This document shows, piece by piece, positions 52,183 through 60,366 of a DNA stretch of 64,000 nt (the stretch's first letter is position 1; each line of letters begins with the position of its first letter). Made by a program: the position numbers and the translations under genes. Below the pieces are notes generated by a model. It made no database searches and was not told the origin of the DNA. It saw only the letters and a list, made by a program, of their open reading frames with translations. This stretch comes from Treponema sp. (GTDB lineage: Bacteria; Spirochaetota; Spirochaetia; Treponematales; Breznakiellaceae), in assembly GCA_031267675.1 (NCBI GenBank), contig JAIRYT010000083.1:1-64000 (forward strand), given 5' to 3'.

Positions 52183-52629
52183 ATGCCGTTGAGCAGCGTT
52201 TTTGATAAACGTTCTATAAAACTGAATCTTGAGAGCACAACAAAAGAAACCGCTTTTAAGGAACTTATTGAAACGATAGCGGTGGTTCACGATGAACTTG
52301 ACGGAGACATCATGCTTGCGTCGGTACAGGAGCGGGAAGATAAACTAAACACTTCCGTTGCTTCGGGAATCGCCGTTCCCCACGGGTATTATCCGGGGAC
52401 AGACTGTATTTTTGGCGCTTTGGGCATTTCAAAGAAAGGTATTGAATACGGGGCGTTTGACGGCAAACCGGTTCACTGTGTTTTTTTGATTGTCCTGGGA
52501 GAAGCGTCCCGCGAAAAGCATTTGCGTGTCCTTAACCGCGTTATGTCCCTTATCAATTCCGAAGACGCGAATTTTTTACGAACGGCAAAAAGTGCGGAAG
52601 AAATTCACCACGTGCTGTCCCGTTTGTAG
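52183..52629 (+). CDS. ptsN: PTS EIIA domain protein (PtsN/fructose type)
   Basis: 148 aa, one EIIA-Ntr/fructose domain. Phosphorylatable His67 lies in VASGIAVPHG. The segments HDELDGDIMLASVQERE and LGEASREKHLRVLNRVMSLI match PtsN. It probably has a regulatory role, since no EIIB/EIIC accompanies it. Spirochaetes often have EIIA-Ntr with HPr kinase but no full PTS. Shine-Dalgarno AGGAGGGCG. Confidence 0.88.
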   Translation: MPLSSVFDKRSIKLNLESTTKETAFKELIETIAVVHDELDGDIMLASVQEREDKLNTSVASGIAVPHGYYPGTDCIFGALGISKKGIEYGAFDGKPVHCVFLIVLGEASREKHLRVLNRVMSLINSEDANFLRTAKSAEEIHHVLSRL

Positions 52630-52679
52630 GACAGAAGCGGCTTGTGCCGCATACAACGCATACAATAAAGAGGTTGTTT

Positions 52680-52919
52680 ATGACAATTAGCGAAATGCTT
52701 AAACAGAGCGTTATTTTAACACTGCTTGGAATGGCGGTTGTTTTTGGTTTTTTGTGGTTTATGATAGTCTGCGTAAACGCGACAGCCAAACTGATACACC
52801 GGATTGGCTGGGACAAGGATGTACAGCCGAATGAGGTAAAAAGCCCCGGCGGCGCGGTAAAACCGGAAATCACCGCAGCGATAACGGCGGCGCTTACGGA
52901 ATACCAAAAAAACGACTAA
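52680..52919 (+). CDS. oadG: Oxaloacetate decarboxylase gamma subunit (OadG type)
   Basis: 79 aa with one transmembrane helix (about 10-35; ILTLLGMAVVFGFLWFMIVCV), typical of OadG, followed by a cytosolic tail with KSPGGAVKPEITAAITAALTEY. OadG anchors the alpha subunit to the OadB pump. ATG 52680 is chosen because it starts the helix. In this window it is separated from oadB by repeat DNA and no alpha subunit is present. Confidence 0.85.
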   Translation: MTISEMLKQSVILTLLGMAVVFGFLWFMIVCVNATAKLIHRIGWDKDVQPNEVKSPGGAVKPEITAAITAALTEYQKND

Positions 52920-53202
52920 CGGGTCGGGGAGGCCGAATCAAAAGGGAATTACCACGGACCACACGAACCATCACGAATAGGAATTTCCAACAAAAAGTCG
53001 TTTTTTGCGCGGTCGGCGGGGATTGGCCTTTAGGTCAGCAGCCGTCAGGCTGCCCAGCGAATAAACTCGCAAGCCGCGCAACGGGTCGGGGATTGACCTT
53101 TAGGTCAGCAGCCGTCAGGCTGCCCGGTCAACAAATTCGCAAGCTGCGCGGCGGGTCGGGGATTGACCTTTAGGTCAATCGCGCGGATATACTGGGGACA
53201 CT
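52920..53202 (+). repeat. Intergenic repeats between oadG and oadB, including a 70-bp tandem array
   Basis: An ACCACGAAC-type copy (52940-52977) is followed by 70-bp units. The unit starts GGTCGGGGATTGACCTTTAG (first at about 53011, then 53081 and 53151), giving GATTGRCCTTTAGGTCA cores at 53021, 53091 and 53161. Two full units differ at few positions and a third is partial. No ORF is present. The last copy provides TTGACC for the oadB promoter. Confidence 0.85.
53163..53193 (+). promoter_or_regulatory. Possible oadB promoter supplied by the repeat
   Basis: TTGACC (53163-53168) lies in the last repeat copy, with a 19-bp spacer and TATACT (53188-53193). Predicted transcript start about 53200, 3 nt before the ATG at 53203. 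The spacer is longer than ideal. Confidence 0.4.
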
Positions 53203-54459
53203 ATGGAATTTTTGCTTGACAATTTCCTGCTGATAAGCTGGAAACACGGTATTATGTACGGCATCGGGATTGTCCTGATATTTCTTGCCATACGCAGGGA
53301 ATATGAACCGGCGCTGCTGCTGCCCATGGGATTTGGGGCGATTCTGGTAAATCTTCCGTTAAGCGGCGTATTGAATCAGACGCTGCCCGGCGTAGGAGAA
53401 GTCCGCGGCGTTATCCAGTGGCTCTTTGAAACAGGCATTGAGGCGTCCGAAGCCATGCCGCTTTTGCTTTTTATCGGTATCGGGGCGATGATCGATTTTT
53501 CGCCCATACTTTCGCGTCCGGTGTTTTTTTTGTTTGGCGCGGCGGCGCATTTTGGTATATTCGCCGCTATCACGCTTTCGGTGCTGCTGGGTTTTGACCT
53601 GCGGGACGCCGCGGCCATCGGCATTATCGGCGCCGCCGACGGACCTACAACAATACTGGTGTCGCAGGTGCTGCATTCGGGCTATGTAGGGCCAATCGCC
53701 GTGGCGGCGTATTCCTACATGGCGCTGGTGCCGATAATCCAGCCCTTTGCCATCCGCCTGGTAACTACGTCAAAAGAGCGAAAAATCCGCATGGATATTG
53801 TGGCGGGCGGCGATGTTCCCCGGCTGCTCAAAATCGTATTCCCGGTGGTGGTCACCGTTATTACCGGGTTTATTGCTCCGGCGGCGGTGTCGCTTATCGG
53901 TTTTTTGATGTTCGGCAACCTTATCCGGGAATGCGCGGTTCTTGATTCGCTTTCCGAAGCGGCGCAAAAAAATCTTTCCAATCTGATCACCCTGCTTTTG
54001 GGAATCACCATTTCCTTTACCATGCAGGCGGATCGCTTTATCACGGTAGAGACGGTCAAAATTCTGGCGCTGGGCCTGTTCGCGTTTATTTTTGACACCA
54101 TAGGCGGAACGCTGTTCGTCAAGCTGCTCAACATCTTTTTAAAAAAGAAGATAAACCCGCTGATAGGGGCGGCGGGTATTTCGGCCTTTCCCATGTCGGC
54201 CCGCGTGATCCAAAGAATGGCGCTTAAGGAGGACCCCGAAAATATCCTGCTTATGCACGGTCTTGAGCCTTATCATGCAGTACTTATAGGAGGAATGATG
54301 ATCGATTACGCCGATTTTTTAGCGTCCCTCGCGATTATGTGGAAGGGAATGGCGGGCCTTTTTGTGGTATGCGCCTGTATCATGTTTCTTGTCATGCTGA
54401 TTTCAAAGATTATCGGGTTCCCGAAGCGCAAAGTGTTACGCCAAAAAGAAACATCTTGA
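53203..54459 (+). CDS. oadB: Sodium-pumping decarboxylase beta subunit
   Basis: 418-aa integral membrane subunit with about nine to eleven helices. It couples decarboxylation of carboxybiotin to sodium export. Signature segments are present: GAADGPTTILVSQ, PMSARVIQRMA and AADGP-type loops. It may serve oxaloacetate, methylmalonyl-CoA or glutaconyl-CoA decarboxylase, which beta sequence alone does not separate. Stop codon overlaps the -35 of the next promoter (TTGACC, 54456-54461). Confidence 0.93.
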   Translation: MEFLLDNFLLISWKHGIMYGIGIVLIFLAIRREYEPALLLPMGFGAILVNLPLSGVLNQTLPGVGEVRGVIQWLFETGIEASEAMPLLLFIGIGAMIDFSPILSRPVFFLFGAAAHFGIFAAITLSVLLGFDLRDAAAIGIIGAADGPTTILVSQVLHSGYVGPIAVAAYSYMALVPIIQPFAIRLVTTSKERKIRMDIVAGGDVPRLLKIVFPVVVTVITGFIAPAAVSLIGFLMFGNLIRECAVLDSLSEAAQKNLSNLITLLLGITISFTMQADRFITVETVKILALGLFAFIFDTIGGTLFVKLLNIFLKKKINPLIGAAGISAFPMSARVIQRMALKEDPENILLMHGLEPYHAVLIGGMMIDYADFLASLAIMWKGMAGLFVVCACIMFLVMLISKIIGFPKRKVLRQKETS

Positions 54460-54505
54460 CCTAAATTCCAAAAACAGGTAGTATCAAGCAGTATTTACCT
54501 GTTTT
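54456..54505 (+). promoter_or_regulatory. trpX-type operon promoter with 10-bp inverted repeat
   Basis: TTGACC (54456-54461), 17-bp spacer, TAGTAT (54479-54484). A perfect inverted repeat AAAACAGGTA (54471-54480) / TACCTGTTTT (54496-54505) spans the spacer end and -10 region and reaches the Shine-Dalgarno (AAGGAGG, 54506-54512). It is the kind of site a repressor would use, or an RNA hairpin that masks the ribosome site. Confidence 0.6.
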
Positions 54506-54519
54506 AAGGAGGAAATCGA

Positions 54520-55518
54520 ATGAAAAAGGGAGTTGCCGCGCTTTTCTGCGCTCTGGCGCTTTTTGGCTGTTCGAAGCGGAACGCGGGGGAATCGGTTTCG
54601 GGCGGCGATGTACGTATCGGAATCGCGAAAATTACCCAGCACGAAGCGCTGGATGCGATAGAAAACGGAGTTCTGGACGCGCTGGTCATGCGGGGATATA
54701 ACGTCGACGCGGATTTACAGAGCGCCAACGGCGATGTAAATACCGCCGCCCAGATTGCGAATAAGTTTAAAAGCGACGGCGTCGCTGTGGCGGTAGGGAT
54801 TGCGACCCCCGCCGCGCAGGCCCTTGCCAACGCGATAAAGGATATTCCGGTGGTGTTTTCCGGGGTAACAGATCCGGTGGGCGCGCGCCTTGTATCCAGT
54901 CTTGACCGCGGCGAGGGGAACGTTACCGGCCTTTCCGACGCGATTCCCACAGCCGAGCATATCGCCATGTTCCAGCGAATCGCGGGAATCAAAACACTTG
55001 GTTACATCTATACCAGCTCCGAAGAAAATTCGGTATCGGCCCTGGCCCTGGTAGAAGACGCGTGCCAAAAATACGGCATAACGCTGGTAAGCCAGTCGAT
55101 CAATACCTCGGTCGATCTTCGCCAGGCGGCGCAGGCCATTGTAAACCGCGTTGACGGCGTTTATCTTACAACGGACAATACGGTGTTTTCCGCCCTGCCG
55201 GCGCTTGTTGAAGTATTTGGCGGCGCCAAAAAGCCGGTTTTTTCGGGCGATGTTACCGGCGCGATGAACGGCGGCTGCACCATTGCCTGGGGTTTTAATT
55301 ATTACAAGGCGGGGCTTGCCACCGGCAACATTGTCGCCGACATACTCGAAGGAAAATCGCCGGCGGATATACCGGTTAAATTCCTTACCGATCCCGGTGA
55401 AACCGATCTGCTTTTTGACCTGGATTCCGCCGATGCCTGCGGTATAACCATTCCTGATGATCTGCTGGATCAGGCCAATTATATTTTCCAGGACGGCGAA
55501 CTAATGCAGATGCAGTAA
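54520..55518 (+). CDS. ABC transporter substrate-binding lipoprotein (TrpX type)
   Basis: 332 aa. Lipoprotein signal with lipobox ALFGC (Cys17). The ABC_sub_bind fold is recognisable: VRIGIAKITQHEALDAIENGVLDAL, AVGIATPAAQALANAIKDIPVVFSGVTDPVGA, VDGVYLTTDNTVFSALPALVE. Related proteins bind tryptophan or other aromatic ligands; the ligand here is unknown. Shine-Dalgarno TTAAGGAGG. First gene of a three-gene import system. Confidence 0.9.
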   Translation: MKKGVAALFCALALFGCSKRNAGESVSGGDVRIGIAKITQHEALDAIENGVLDALVMRGYNVDADLQSANGDVNTAAQIANKFKSDGVAVAVGIATPAAQALANAIKDIPVVFSGVTDPVGARLVSSLDRGEGNVTGLSDAIPTAEHIAMFQRIAGIKTLGYIYTSSEENSVSALALVEDACQKYGITLVSQSINTSVDLRQAAQAIVNRVDGVYLTTDNTVFSALPALVEVFGGAKKPVFSGDVTGAMNGGCTIAWGFNYYKAGLATGNIVADILEGKSPADIPVKFLTDPGETDLLFDLDSADACGITIPDDLLDQANYIFQDGELMQMQ

Positions 55519-55528
55519 GACTGTTTTC

Positions 55529-56452
55529 ATGATTGAAGGAGTATTGATAGAGGGATCCGTCTATGGGATCATGGTTCTGGGCGTGCTCATTACCTTTCGG
55601 GTGTTGAACTTTGCCGACATGACGGTAGACGGATCTTTTCCGATGGGCTCGGCGATCATGGCGGTATGCATCATAAAGGGACTGCCCGCGCCCCTCTGCT
55701 TTCTTTTGGCGTTTTTCGGCGGCTGCGGGGCGGGCCTTGTTACTTCGTTAATTCATACCAAATTAAAAGTGCCCGATCTCCTTTCGGGAATTCTGACCAT
55801 GACGATGCTTTATTCAATTAACCTGCGGATTATGGGAGGCCGCGCCAATGTTTCGCTCTTGCGCGTCGACACGCTTTTTCGCCGGATAAACGAATTGGCT
55901 GTTCCGGTATTCGGCGGCAGCTGGGGCCTGGTGTTTTTTTGTTTGCTTGCGGTAATTGTAATAAAGGTATTTCTTGATTTATTTTTTCATACCGATTACG
56001 GCCTTGCGCTGGGAGCGCTGGGGGCGAACCCGCAGTTGATTATTTCGCAGGGAATGAATCCCGACGTGTTAAAAATGAGCGGCATAGCGTTGAGCAACGG
56101 CCTTGTCGCCGTTGCGGGCGCCCTTACCTCGATGTATCAGGGTTTTGCCGATGTAGGCCTGGGTACGGGTATTATTGTGTCGGGGCTTGCTTCGTTAATG
56201 ATTGGCGAGCTGCTTCTTCGTTCCAATAAAATTTCGGTACATACGCTGCGCGTGCTGCTGGGTTCGGTAATTTACCGCGGCCTCATGTATCTGGCCCGCG
56301 ACTACGGGTATTATATTCACATGACTCCCAACGATTTTAAACTGATTACCGGACTCATGATCATTTTTTGTATTCTTGTTTCCCGGGGCGGAATCCTCGC
56401 GCCCCGCCGCAGTAAAAGCAGAAAAAGCAGGAAAAACAATGGTACGGCTTGA
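55529..56452 (+). CDS. ABC transporter permease (TrpY type)
   Basis: 307-aa inner-membrane permease with about eight helices, BPD_transp_2 (branched-chain amino acid) superfamily. FRVLNFADMTVDGSFPMGSA and the EAA-like loop GLALGALGANPQLIISQGMN are typical. It lies 10 nt after the binding protein and overlaps the ATPase start by 14 nt. Confidence 0.92.
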   Translation: MIEGVLIEGSVYGIMVLGVLITFRVLNFADMTVDGSFPMGSAIMAVCIIKGLPAPLCFLLAFFGGCGAGLVTSLIHTKLKVPDLLSGILTMTMLYSINLRIMGGRANVSLLRVDTLFRRINELAVPVFGGSWGLVFFCLLAVIVIKVFLDLFFHTDYGLALGALGANPQLIISQGMNPDVLKMSGIALSNGLVAVAGALTSMYQGFADVGLGTGIIVSGLASLMIGELLLRSNKISVHTLRVLLGSVIYRGLMYLARDYGYYIHMTPNDFKLITGLMIIFCILVSRGGILAPRRSKSRKSRKNNGTA

Positions 56453-57245
56453 CAGGGTGTCCCTTGTCTTTGGATCGGGGACCGCGGACAAAAACGAAGC
56501 GCTCAGGCAGCTCAGCCTGCAGGTCTTTCCCGGAGATTTTATTACGATCATCGGCAGTAACGGCGCGGGAAAGACAAGCCTTTACAACGTAATTTCGGGA
56601 ATGCACGCGGTTACATCGGGCCGTGTTTTTATAAGCCAGCCGGGCGCGGACGAACGCGAAATTACGCGGGAAGCCGAATGGAAACGCGCCCGCTATATTG
56701 GACGCATATTTCAAAATCCCCTGCTGGGCACGGCAGGGCGGATGACGCTTGCCGACAACATGATGATCTATCACCGCAAGGGCTACCGGGGATTCAGAAT
56801 CAGCCTTAACCAAAAGATGATGGAATATTTTCGTTCGCGTCTTTCGGAATTGGGAATGGGTCTTGAAAACCGGCTTGGCGATAATGTGGAGCTTTTTTCG
56901 GGCGGGCAGCGGCAGGCGCTGACGCTGCTTATGACGGTGCTGTCAAAGCCAAGCCTGCTTTTGCTTGACGAGCATACCGCGGCCCTTGATCCCCATAACG
57001 CCGAACTGGTTATGAAGCTTACCCTGCGTTTTGCGAAAGAATATAAGCTTACCGTAATGATGATTACCCACAATATGAAAGACGCGCTGGAACAGGGGAA
57101 CCGCCTTTTAATGATGGACGGCGGCAGGATTATTCTGGATATTGGCCCGGGCGAAAAAGAAAAGTTACGCGTGGCGGATATTGTCGAACGGTTTCGGACC
57201 ATTAAAAAACAGGAATTTGCCAGCGATGAAATACTGTTAAGTTAA
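56439..57245 (+). CDS. ABC transporter ATPase (TrpZ type)
   Basis: 268-aa ATP-binding subunit. Walker A GSNGAGKTS, Q-loop, signature FSGGQRQAL, Walker B LLLLDEHTAALDP and H-loop MITHNM are all present. ATG 56439 (MVRLDRVSLVF) overlaps the permease end; the longer frame begins inside the permease. Converges with mnmA, sharing 4 nt. Confidence 0.95.
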   Translation: MVRLDRVSLVFGSGTADKNEALRQLSLQVFPGDFITIIGSNGAGKTSLYNVISGMHAVTSGRVFISQPGADEREITREAEWKRARYIGRIFQNPLLGTAGRMTLADNMMIYHRKGYRGFRISLNQKMMEYFRSRLSELGMGLENRLGDNVELFSGGQRQALTLLMTVLSKPSLLLLDEHTAALDPHNAELVMKLTLRFAKEYKLTVMMITHNMKDALEQGNRLLMMDGGRIILDIGPGEKEKLRVADIVERFRTIKKQEFASDEILLS

Positions 57246-58312
57246 ACAATAATGCCGCCGCCTACCACGGTGTTTCCGTCATAAAAAACCGCCGACTGGC
57301 CCGCCGTTATGGAACGCTGCGCTTCTTCAAATTCAACACGGGCCGATTGCTCTTCTGTTTGTTCGACACAGGCCCACTGTTCCCTTTGAAGGTAGCGCGT
57401 TTTAACGCGCAGGCGAAGCGGGCGCGGAATGGAATCGCACGCTATCAGATTAAGGCGCGTTACCAAAAACCGTTTTGAATACAGCGACGATTCGGGCCCC
57501 AGGGTAAGGGTGTTGTCCGCCGCGGATTTTTTTACAACGTAAAGGGGAATATTCGCCGCGACGCCGGCGCCCCGGCGCTGGCCCGGAGTATAGCGGATAA
57601 GGCCCCGGTGGCGGCCGAGGATTTTTCCGTCAAGGCCGACGATAGCGCCTTCCTTTGATTTTTTGCCGGTCCAGTTTTCGATAAACGATCCGTAATCATA
57701 TTTTGGGCCGCCTGAATCGTTCGGGCTTACAAAACAAATATCCTGGCTTTCCGGTTTTTTTGCGTTTTCAATGCCCAGCGAAACGGCAAATTCCCTTACT
57801 TCGGATTTGATCATATTCCCCAGGGGAAGGCTGGTAAAGGCAAGTTCTTCCTGGCTCATCGTATACAGCACATAGCTCTGGTCTTTTTTTTCGTCGCGGC
57901 CTTTTTTTAAGAGCCAGCGATCCCCGTCTTTTTCGATGATCGCATAGTGTCCGGTAACAAGCGTCTTTGCTTCAAGCTGCCTTGCGCGGCCGGCAAGCAG
58001 CTTGAATTTAAGATGGCGGTTGCACTCGATACAGGGATTGGGCGTCCCGCCGCTTTCGTATACGGCGATAAACGGCTCAATTACATGGCGGATAAACGCT
58101 TCGGTAAAATTAAGCACATAGTGGGGAATGCCCAGGTGGTATGCGGCAAGGCGGGCGTCATTAATGTCTTCGAGCGAACAGCATCTGCCGCCGCCCGCGA
58201 GCAGTTTCATGGTTGCGCCCACGCATTCAAAACCCCTGTCGATCATAAGCGCGGCGGCGGCCGCGCTGTCAACGCCGCCCGACATGGCGATGAGCGCCCG
58301 GCCGCTAGCCAT
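57242..58312 (-). CDS. mnmA: tRNA-uridine 2-sulfurtransferase
   Basis: 356 aa. Adds sulfur to U34 of tRNA-Lys, -Glu and -Gln. PP-loop SGGVDS at residues 11-16, catalytic Cys94 in NPCIECNRH and Cys193 in SQDICFV. GGRCCSLEDINDAR (41-54) and the GLIRYTPGQRRG (C-terminal) loop are also visible. It is 7 nt after rubrerythrin, so the two are co-transcribed. Confidence 0.96.
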   Translation of the reverse strand: MASGRALIAMSGGVDSAAAAALMIDRGFECVGATMKLLAGGGRCCSLEDINDARLAAYHLGIPHYVLNFTEAFIRHVIEPFIAVYESGGTPNPCIECNRHLKFKLLAGRARQLEAKTLVTGHYAIIEKDGDRWLLKKGRDEKKDQSYVLYTMSQEELAFTSLPLGNMIKSEVREFAVSLGIENAKKPESQDICFVSPNDSGGPKYDYGSFIENWTGKKSKEGAIVGLDGKILGRHRGLIRYTPGQRRGAGVAANIPLYVVKKSAADNTLTLGPESSLYSKRFLVTRLNLIACDSIPRPLRLRVKTRYLQREQWACVEQTEEQSARVEFEEAQRSITAGQSAVFYDGNTVVGGGIIV

Positions 58313-58319
58313 TATTCAC

Positions 58320-58859
58320 CTAGTAGTTCTGCGCCCTGATTTGAAAGTACGCTTTGGGATGTTTGCAGACGGGACACAATTCAGGCGCTTTTTTGCCGAT
58401 TACGATATGGCCGCAGTTGGAGCACTGCCATATCTGATCGCCCTCCCGGCTGAACACAACGCCGTCTTTAATATTGGCAAGAAGCCTGCGGTAGCGTTCC
58501 TCGTGTTCTTTTTCAATCTTTGCGATCCCTTCCATCTCGGCGGCAATTTCGGCAAAACCTTCTTCCCGCGCGGTCTTGGCAAATGAGGCGTACATATCCG
58601 TCCATTCATAGTTTTCGCCGGCGGCGGCGTCGGCCAGATTGTCGGTAGTGGCGGGAACCGTATCATCGTGCAGATGTTTAAACCAGATTTTTGCGTGCTC
58701 TTTTTCATTAAGCGCCGTCTCGCGGAATAAACTCCCAATCTGGACGTATCCTTCTTTTTCGGCTTTTGACGCAAAATAAAGATACTTGGTATGTGCCTGG
58801 GATTCCCCGGCAAAGGCCGTTTTAAGGTTTTCCCAGGTTTTTGAATTTCGTAATTCCAT
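58320..58859 (-). CDS. Rubrerythrin
   Basis: 179 aa. N-terminal ferritin-like diiron domain (about 1-138) with Glu/His ligands in [23 protein letters not shown] and [19 protein letters not shown]-terminal rubredoxin domain with [10 protein letters not shown] and [11 protein letters not shown]. Reduces hydrogen peroxide in anaerobes, using electrons from rubredoxin or NADH. Shine-Dalgarno CTGGAGGAAG. A TATACT box is found upstream (58889-58894). Confidence 0.96.
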   Translation of the reverse strand: MELRNSKTWENLKTAFAGESQAHTKYLYFASKAEKEGYVQIGSLFRETALNEKEHAKIWFKHLHDDTVPATTDNLADAAAGENYEWTDMYASFAKTAREEGFAEIAAEMEGIAKIEKEHEERYRRLLANIKDGVVFSREGDQIWQCSNCGHIVIGKKAPELCPVCKHPKAYFQIRAQNY

Positions 58860-58919
58860 GACTTCCTCCAGTGTTTTTATGAAACAAGTATACAGCCTGT
58901 TATAAAAAAAAGAAAGGGT

Positions 58920-59837
58920 TTACAGTTCCCGCAGGTCGTACGGCGTTTCCTGATACACAAAATTAAGCCAGTTGTTAAAGAACAGATGCGCGTGAGCCCT
59001 CCAGCGGACAATCGGGGGTTTCGCGGGATCATTACCGGGATAGTAGTTTTGGGGCACGGCGATGGAAAGGCCCTTTGCAAGATCCCGGCGGTACTCGCGA
59101 TCCAGGGTAAGGGGATCGTATTCAAGATGGCCGGTTACATAAATCTCGCGGTAATTGCGGGCGGTGGCAAGAAAAACGCCCGTGTCGGCGCTTTGGCTTT
59201 GTATGGTAATATCTTTGCACGATGCCGCCGCGTCCGGGTCGCATGAGGTATGACGCGACTGGGGCGCGAGGAATTCGTCGTCAAAGCCGCGAAAAAGAAT
59301 CGTATGCCGCTCCTTTTCCGAAATGCCGTGGGGAAATATGCCAAACAGTTTTTTGGCAAGCGGAATTTTGGGGATGCGGTAGCGGTGGTAAAGGCCGGCC
59401 TGCGCGCCCCAGCAAATATGCAGCACCGAAAAAACATTTTTGGCGCTGTAATCGATTACCCGCGTCAGTTCGTCCCAATAATCAACCTGCTCAAAATCAA
59501 GGGTTTCCACCGGCGCGCCGGTAATAATAAGCCCGTCAAAACGTTTGTGGAGTATGCTCTGGCTGCTTACATAAAATTTTTCAAGGTGGCCCTTGGGCGC
59601 GTTTTTTGACAAATGACTTGCCATGTGGAGCAGGGTAATATGTATTTGAAGGGGGCTGTTTCCCAAAAGCCGTAAAAGCTGGATTTCGGTGTCGACCGTC
59701 GTGGGCATTAAATTAACAATGCCGATCTCCAGCGGCCGTATGTCCTGGTGCAGCGCGCGGTCATCGGTAATGATAAACACGTTCTCGCTTCCCAGCGCCC
59801 TGAAGGCCGGAAGATCACGGGGTATGCGTATGGGCAT
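58920..59837 (-). CDS. metA: Homoserine O-acetyltransferase (MetA type)
   Basis: 305-aa enzyme of methionine synthesis acylating homoserine. Catalytic Cys142 in HICWGAQ, and His237 and Glu239 in TGHLEY, are in place. Glu111 in GAPVETLDF is the residue that marks acetyl-CoA rather than succinyl-CoA specificity (Gly in E. coli). The call is therefore acetyltransferase, in the MetA fold. Four nt after the HbpS-like gene, so operonic. Confidence 0.93.
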   Translation of the reverse strand: MPIRIPRDLPAFRALGSENVFIITDDRALHQDIRPLEIGIVNLMPTTVDTEIQLLRLLGNSPLQIHITLLHMASHLSKNAPKGHLEKFYVSSQSILHKRFDGLIITGAPVETLDFEQVDYWDELTRVIDYSAKNVFSVLHICWGAQAGLYHRYRIPKIPLAKKLFGIFPHGISEKERHTILFRGFDDEFLAPQSRHTSCDPDAAASCKDITIQSQSADTGVFLATARNYREIYVTGHLEYDPLTLDREYRRDLAKGLSIAVPQNYYPGNDPAKPPIVRWRAHAHLFFNNWLNFVYQETPYDLREL

Positions 59838-59841
59838 GGGC

Positions 59842-60360
59842 TTAAATAAGCGCGTCCTCAGGCAGCCGGGGCGGATTTTCTATTCCCAGATAGCGGCTGA
59901 TTCCCCCGATAAGGAGCGCGTGATCCTGCGTCTGGGGAAGCCCCGACACGGTCGCCACGCCGGCAATGCCCGCGCCTTTAACCCGAAGCGGAAAACCGCC
60001 GCCCGCGTCGGCATAGCGGGACCGGTCAAGGCCCCTGCTTTCCAGGGTTTCGCCTTTTTTTTTGAACCAGGCGACGCTCAACAGCGTGCTTTGCTCCAGA
60101 TCGCGCACCATGCGGAATTTACGCAGCATCCAGTACTGGTTGTCGGCGTTTGTTCCGTCGCCCGAAAACTGAAAAACAATAAGCCCCGAAAGAAGCCGTA
60201 TACAAATGGGGGCGGGGAGCTGTTTTTCGCCGATCAGATCCACGAATACATGGCCCAGATCCCAGGCGTCTTTTCGGGTAAAGTGATCAAAGACCAGGAC
60301 CCGTTCCTGTTCTTCCATAATGTCAATGTAGTTGTCCATGTTTGAATTCGCGCTCATCAT
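59842..60360 (-). CDS. HbpS/GlcG-like protein (DUF336, UPF0303 type)
   Basis: 172 aa with no signal peptide. It carries a pattern of the heme-degrading/HbpS superfamily: FDHFTRKDAWDLGHVFVDL near the N-terminus and GGGFPLRVKGAGIAGVATVSGLPQTQDHALLI at the C-terminus. UPF0303 proteins are cytosolic and of unknown role; some relatives bind heme or cobalamin. It lies between gpmI and metA with 6- and 4-nt gaps. Confidence 0.82.
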   Translation of the reverse strand: MMSANSNMDNYIDIMEEQERVLVFDHFTRKDAWDLGHVFVDLIGEKQLPAPICIRLLSGLIVFQFSGDGTNADNQYWMLRKFRMVRDLEQSTLLSVAWFKKKGETLESRGLDRSRYADAGGGFPLRVKGAGIAGVATVSGLPQTQDHALLIGGISRYLGIENPPRLPEDALI

Positions 60361-60366
60361 TATTCC

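Noticed and set aside
53011-53180. Possible CRISPR array
   Set aside because: Units are contiguous 70-bp tandem repeats without distinct repeat and spacer parts, and no cas gene is present.
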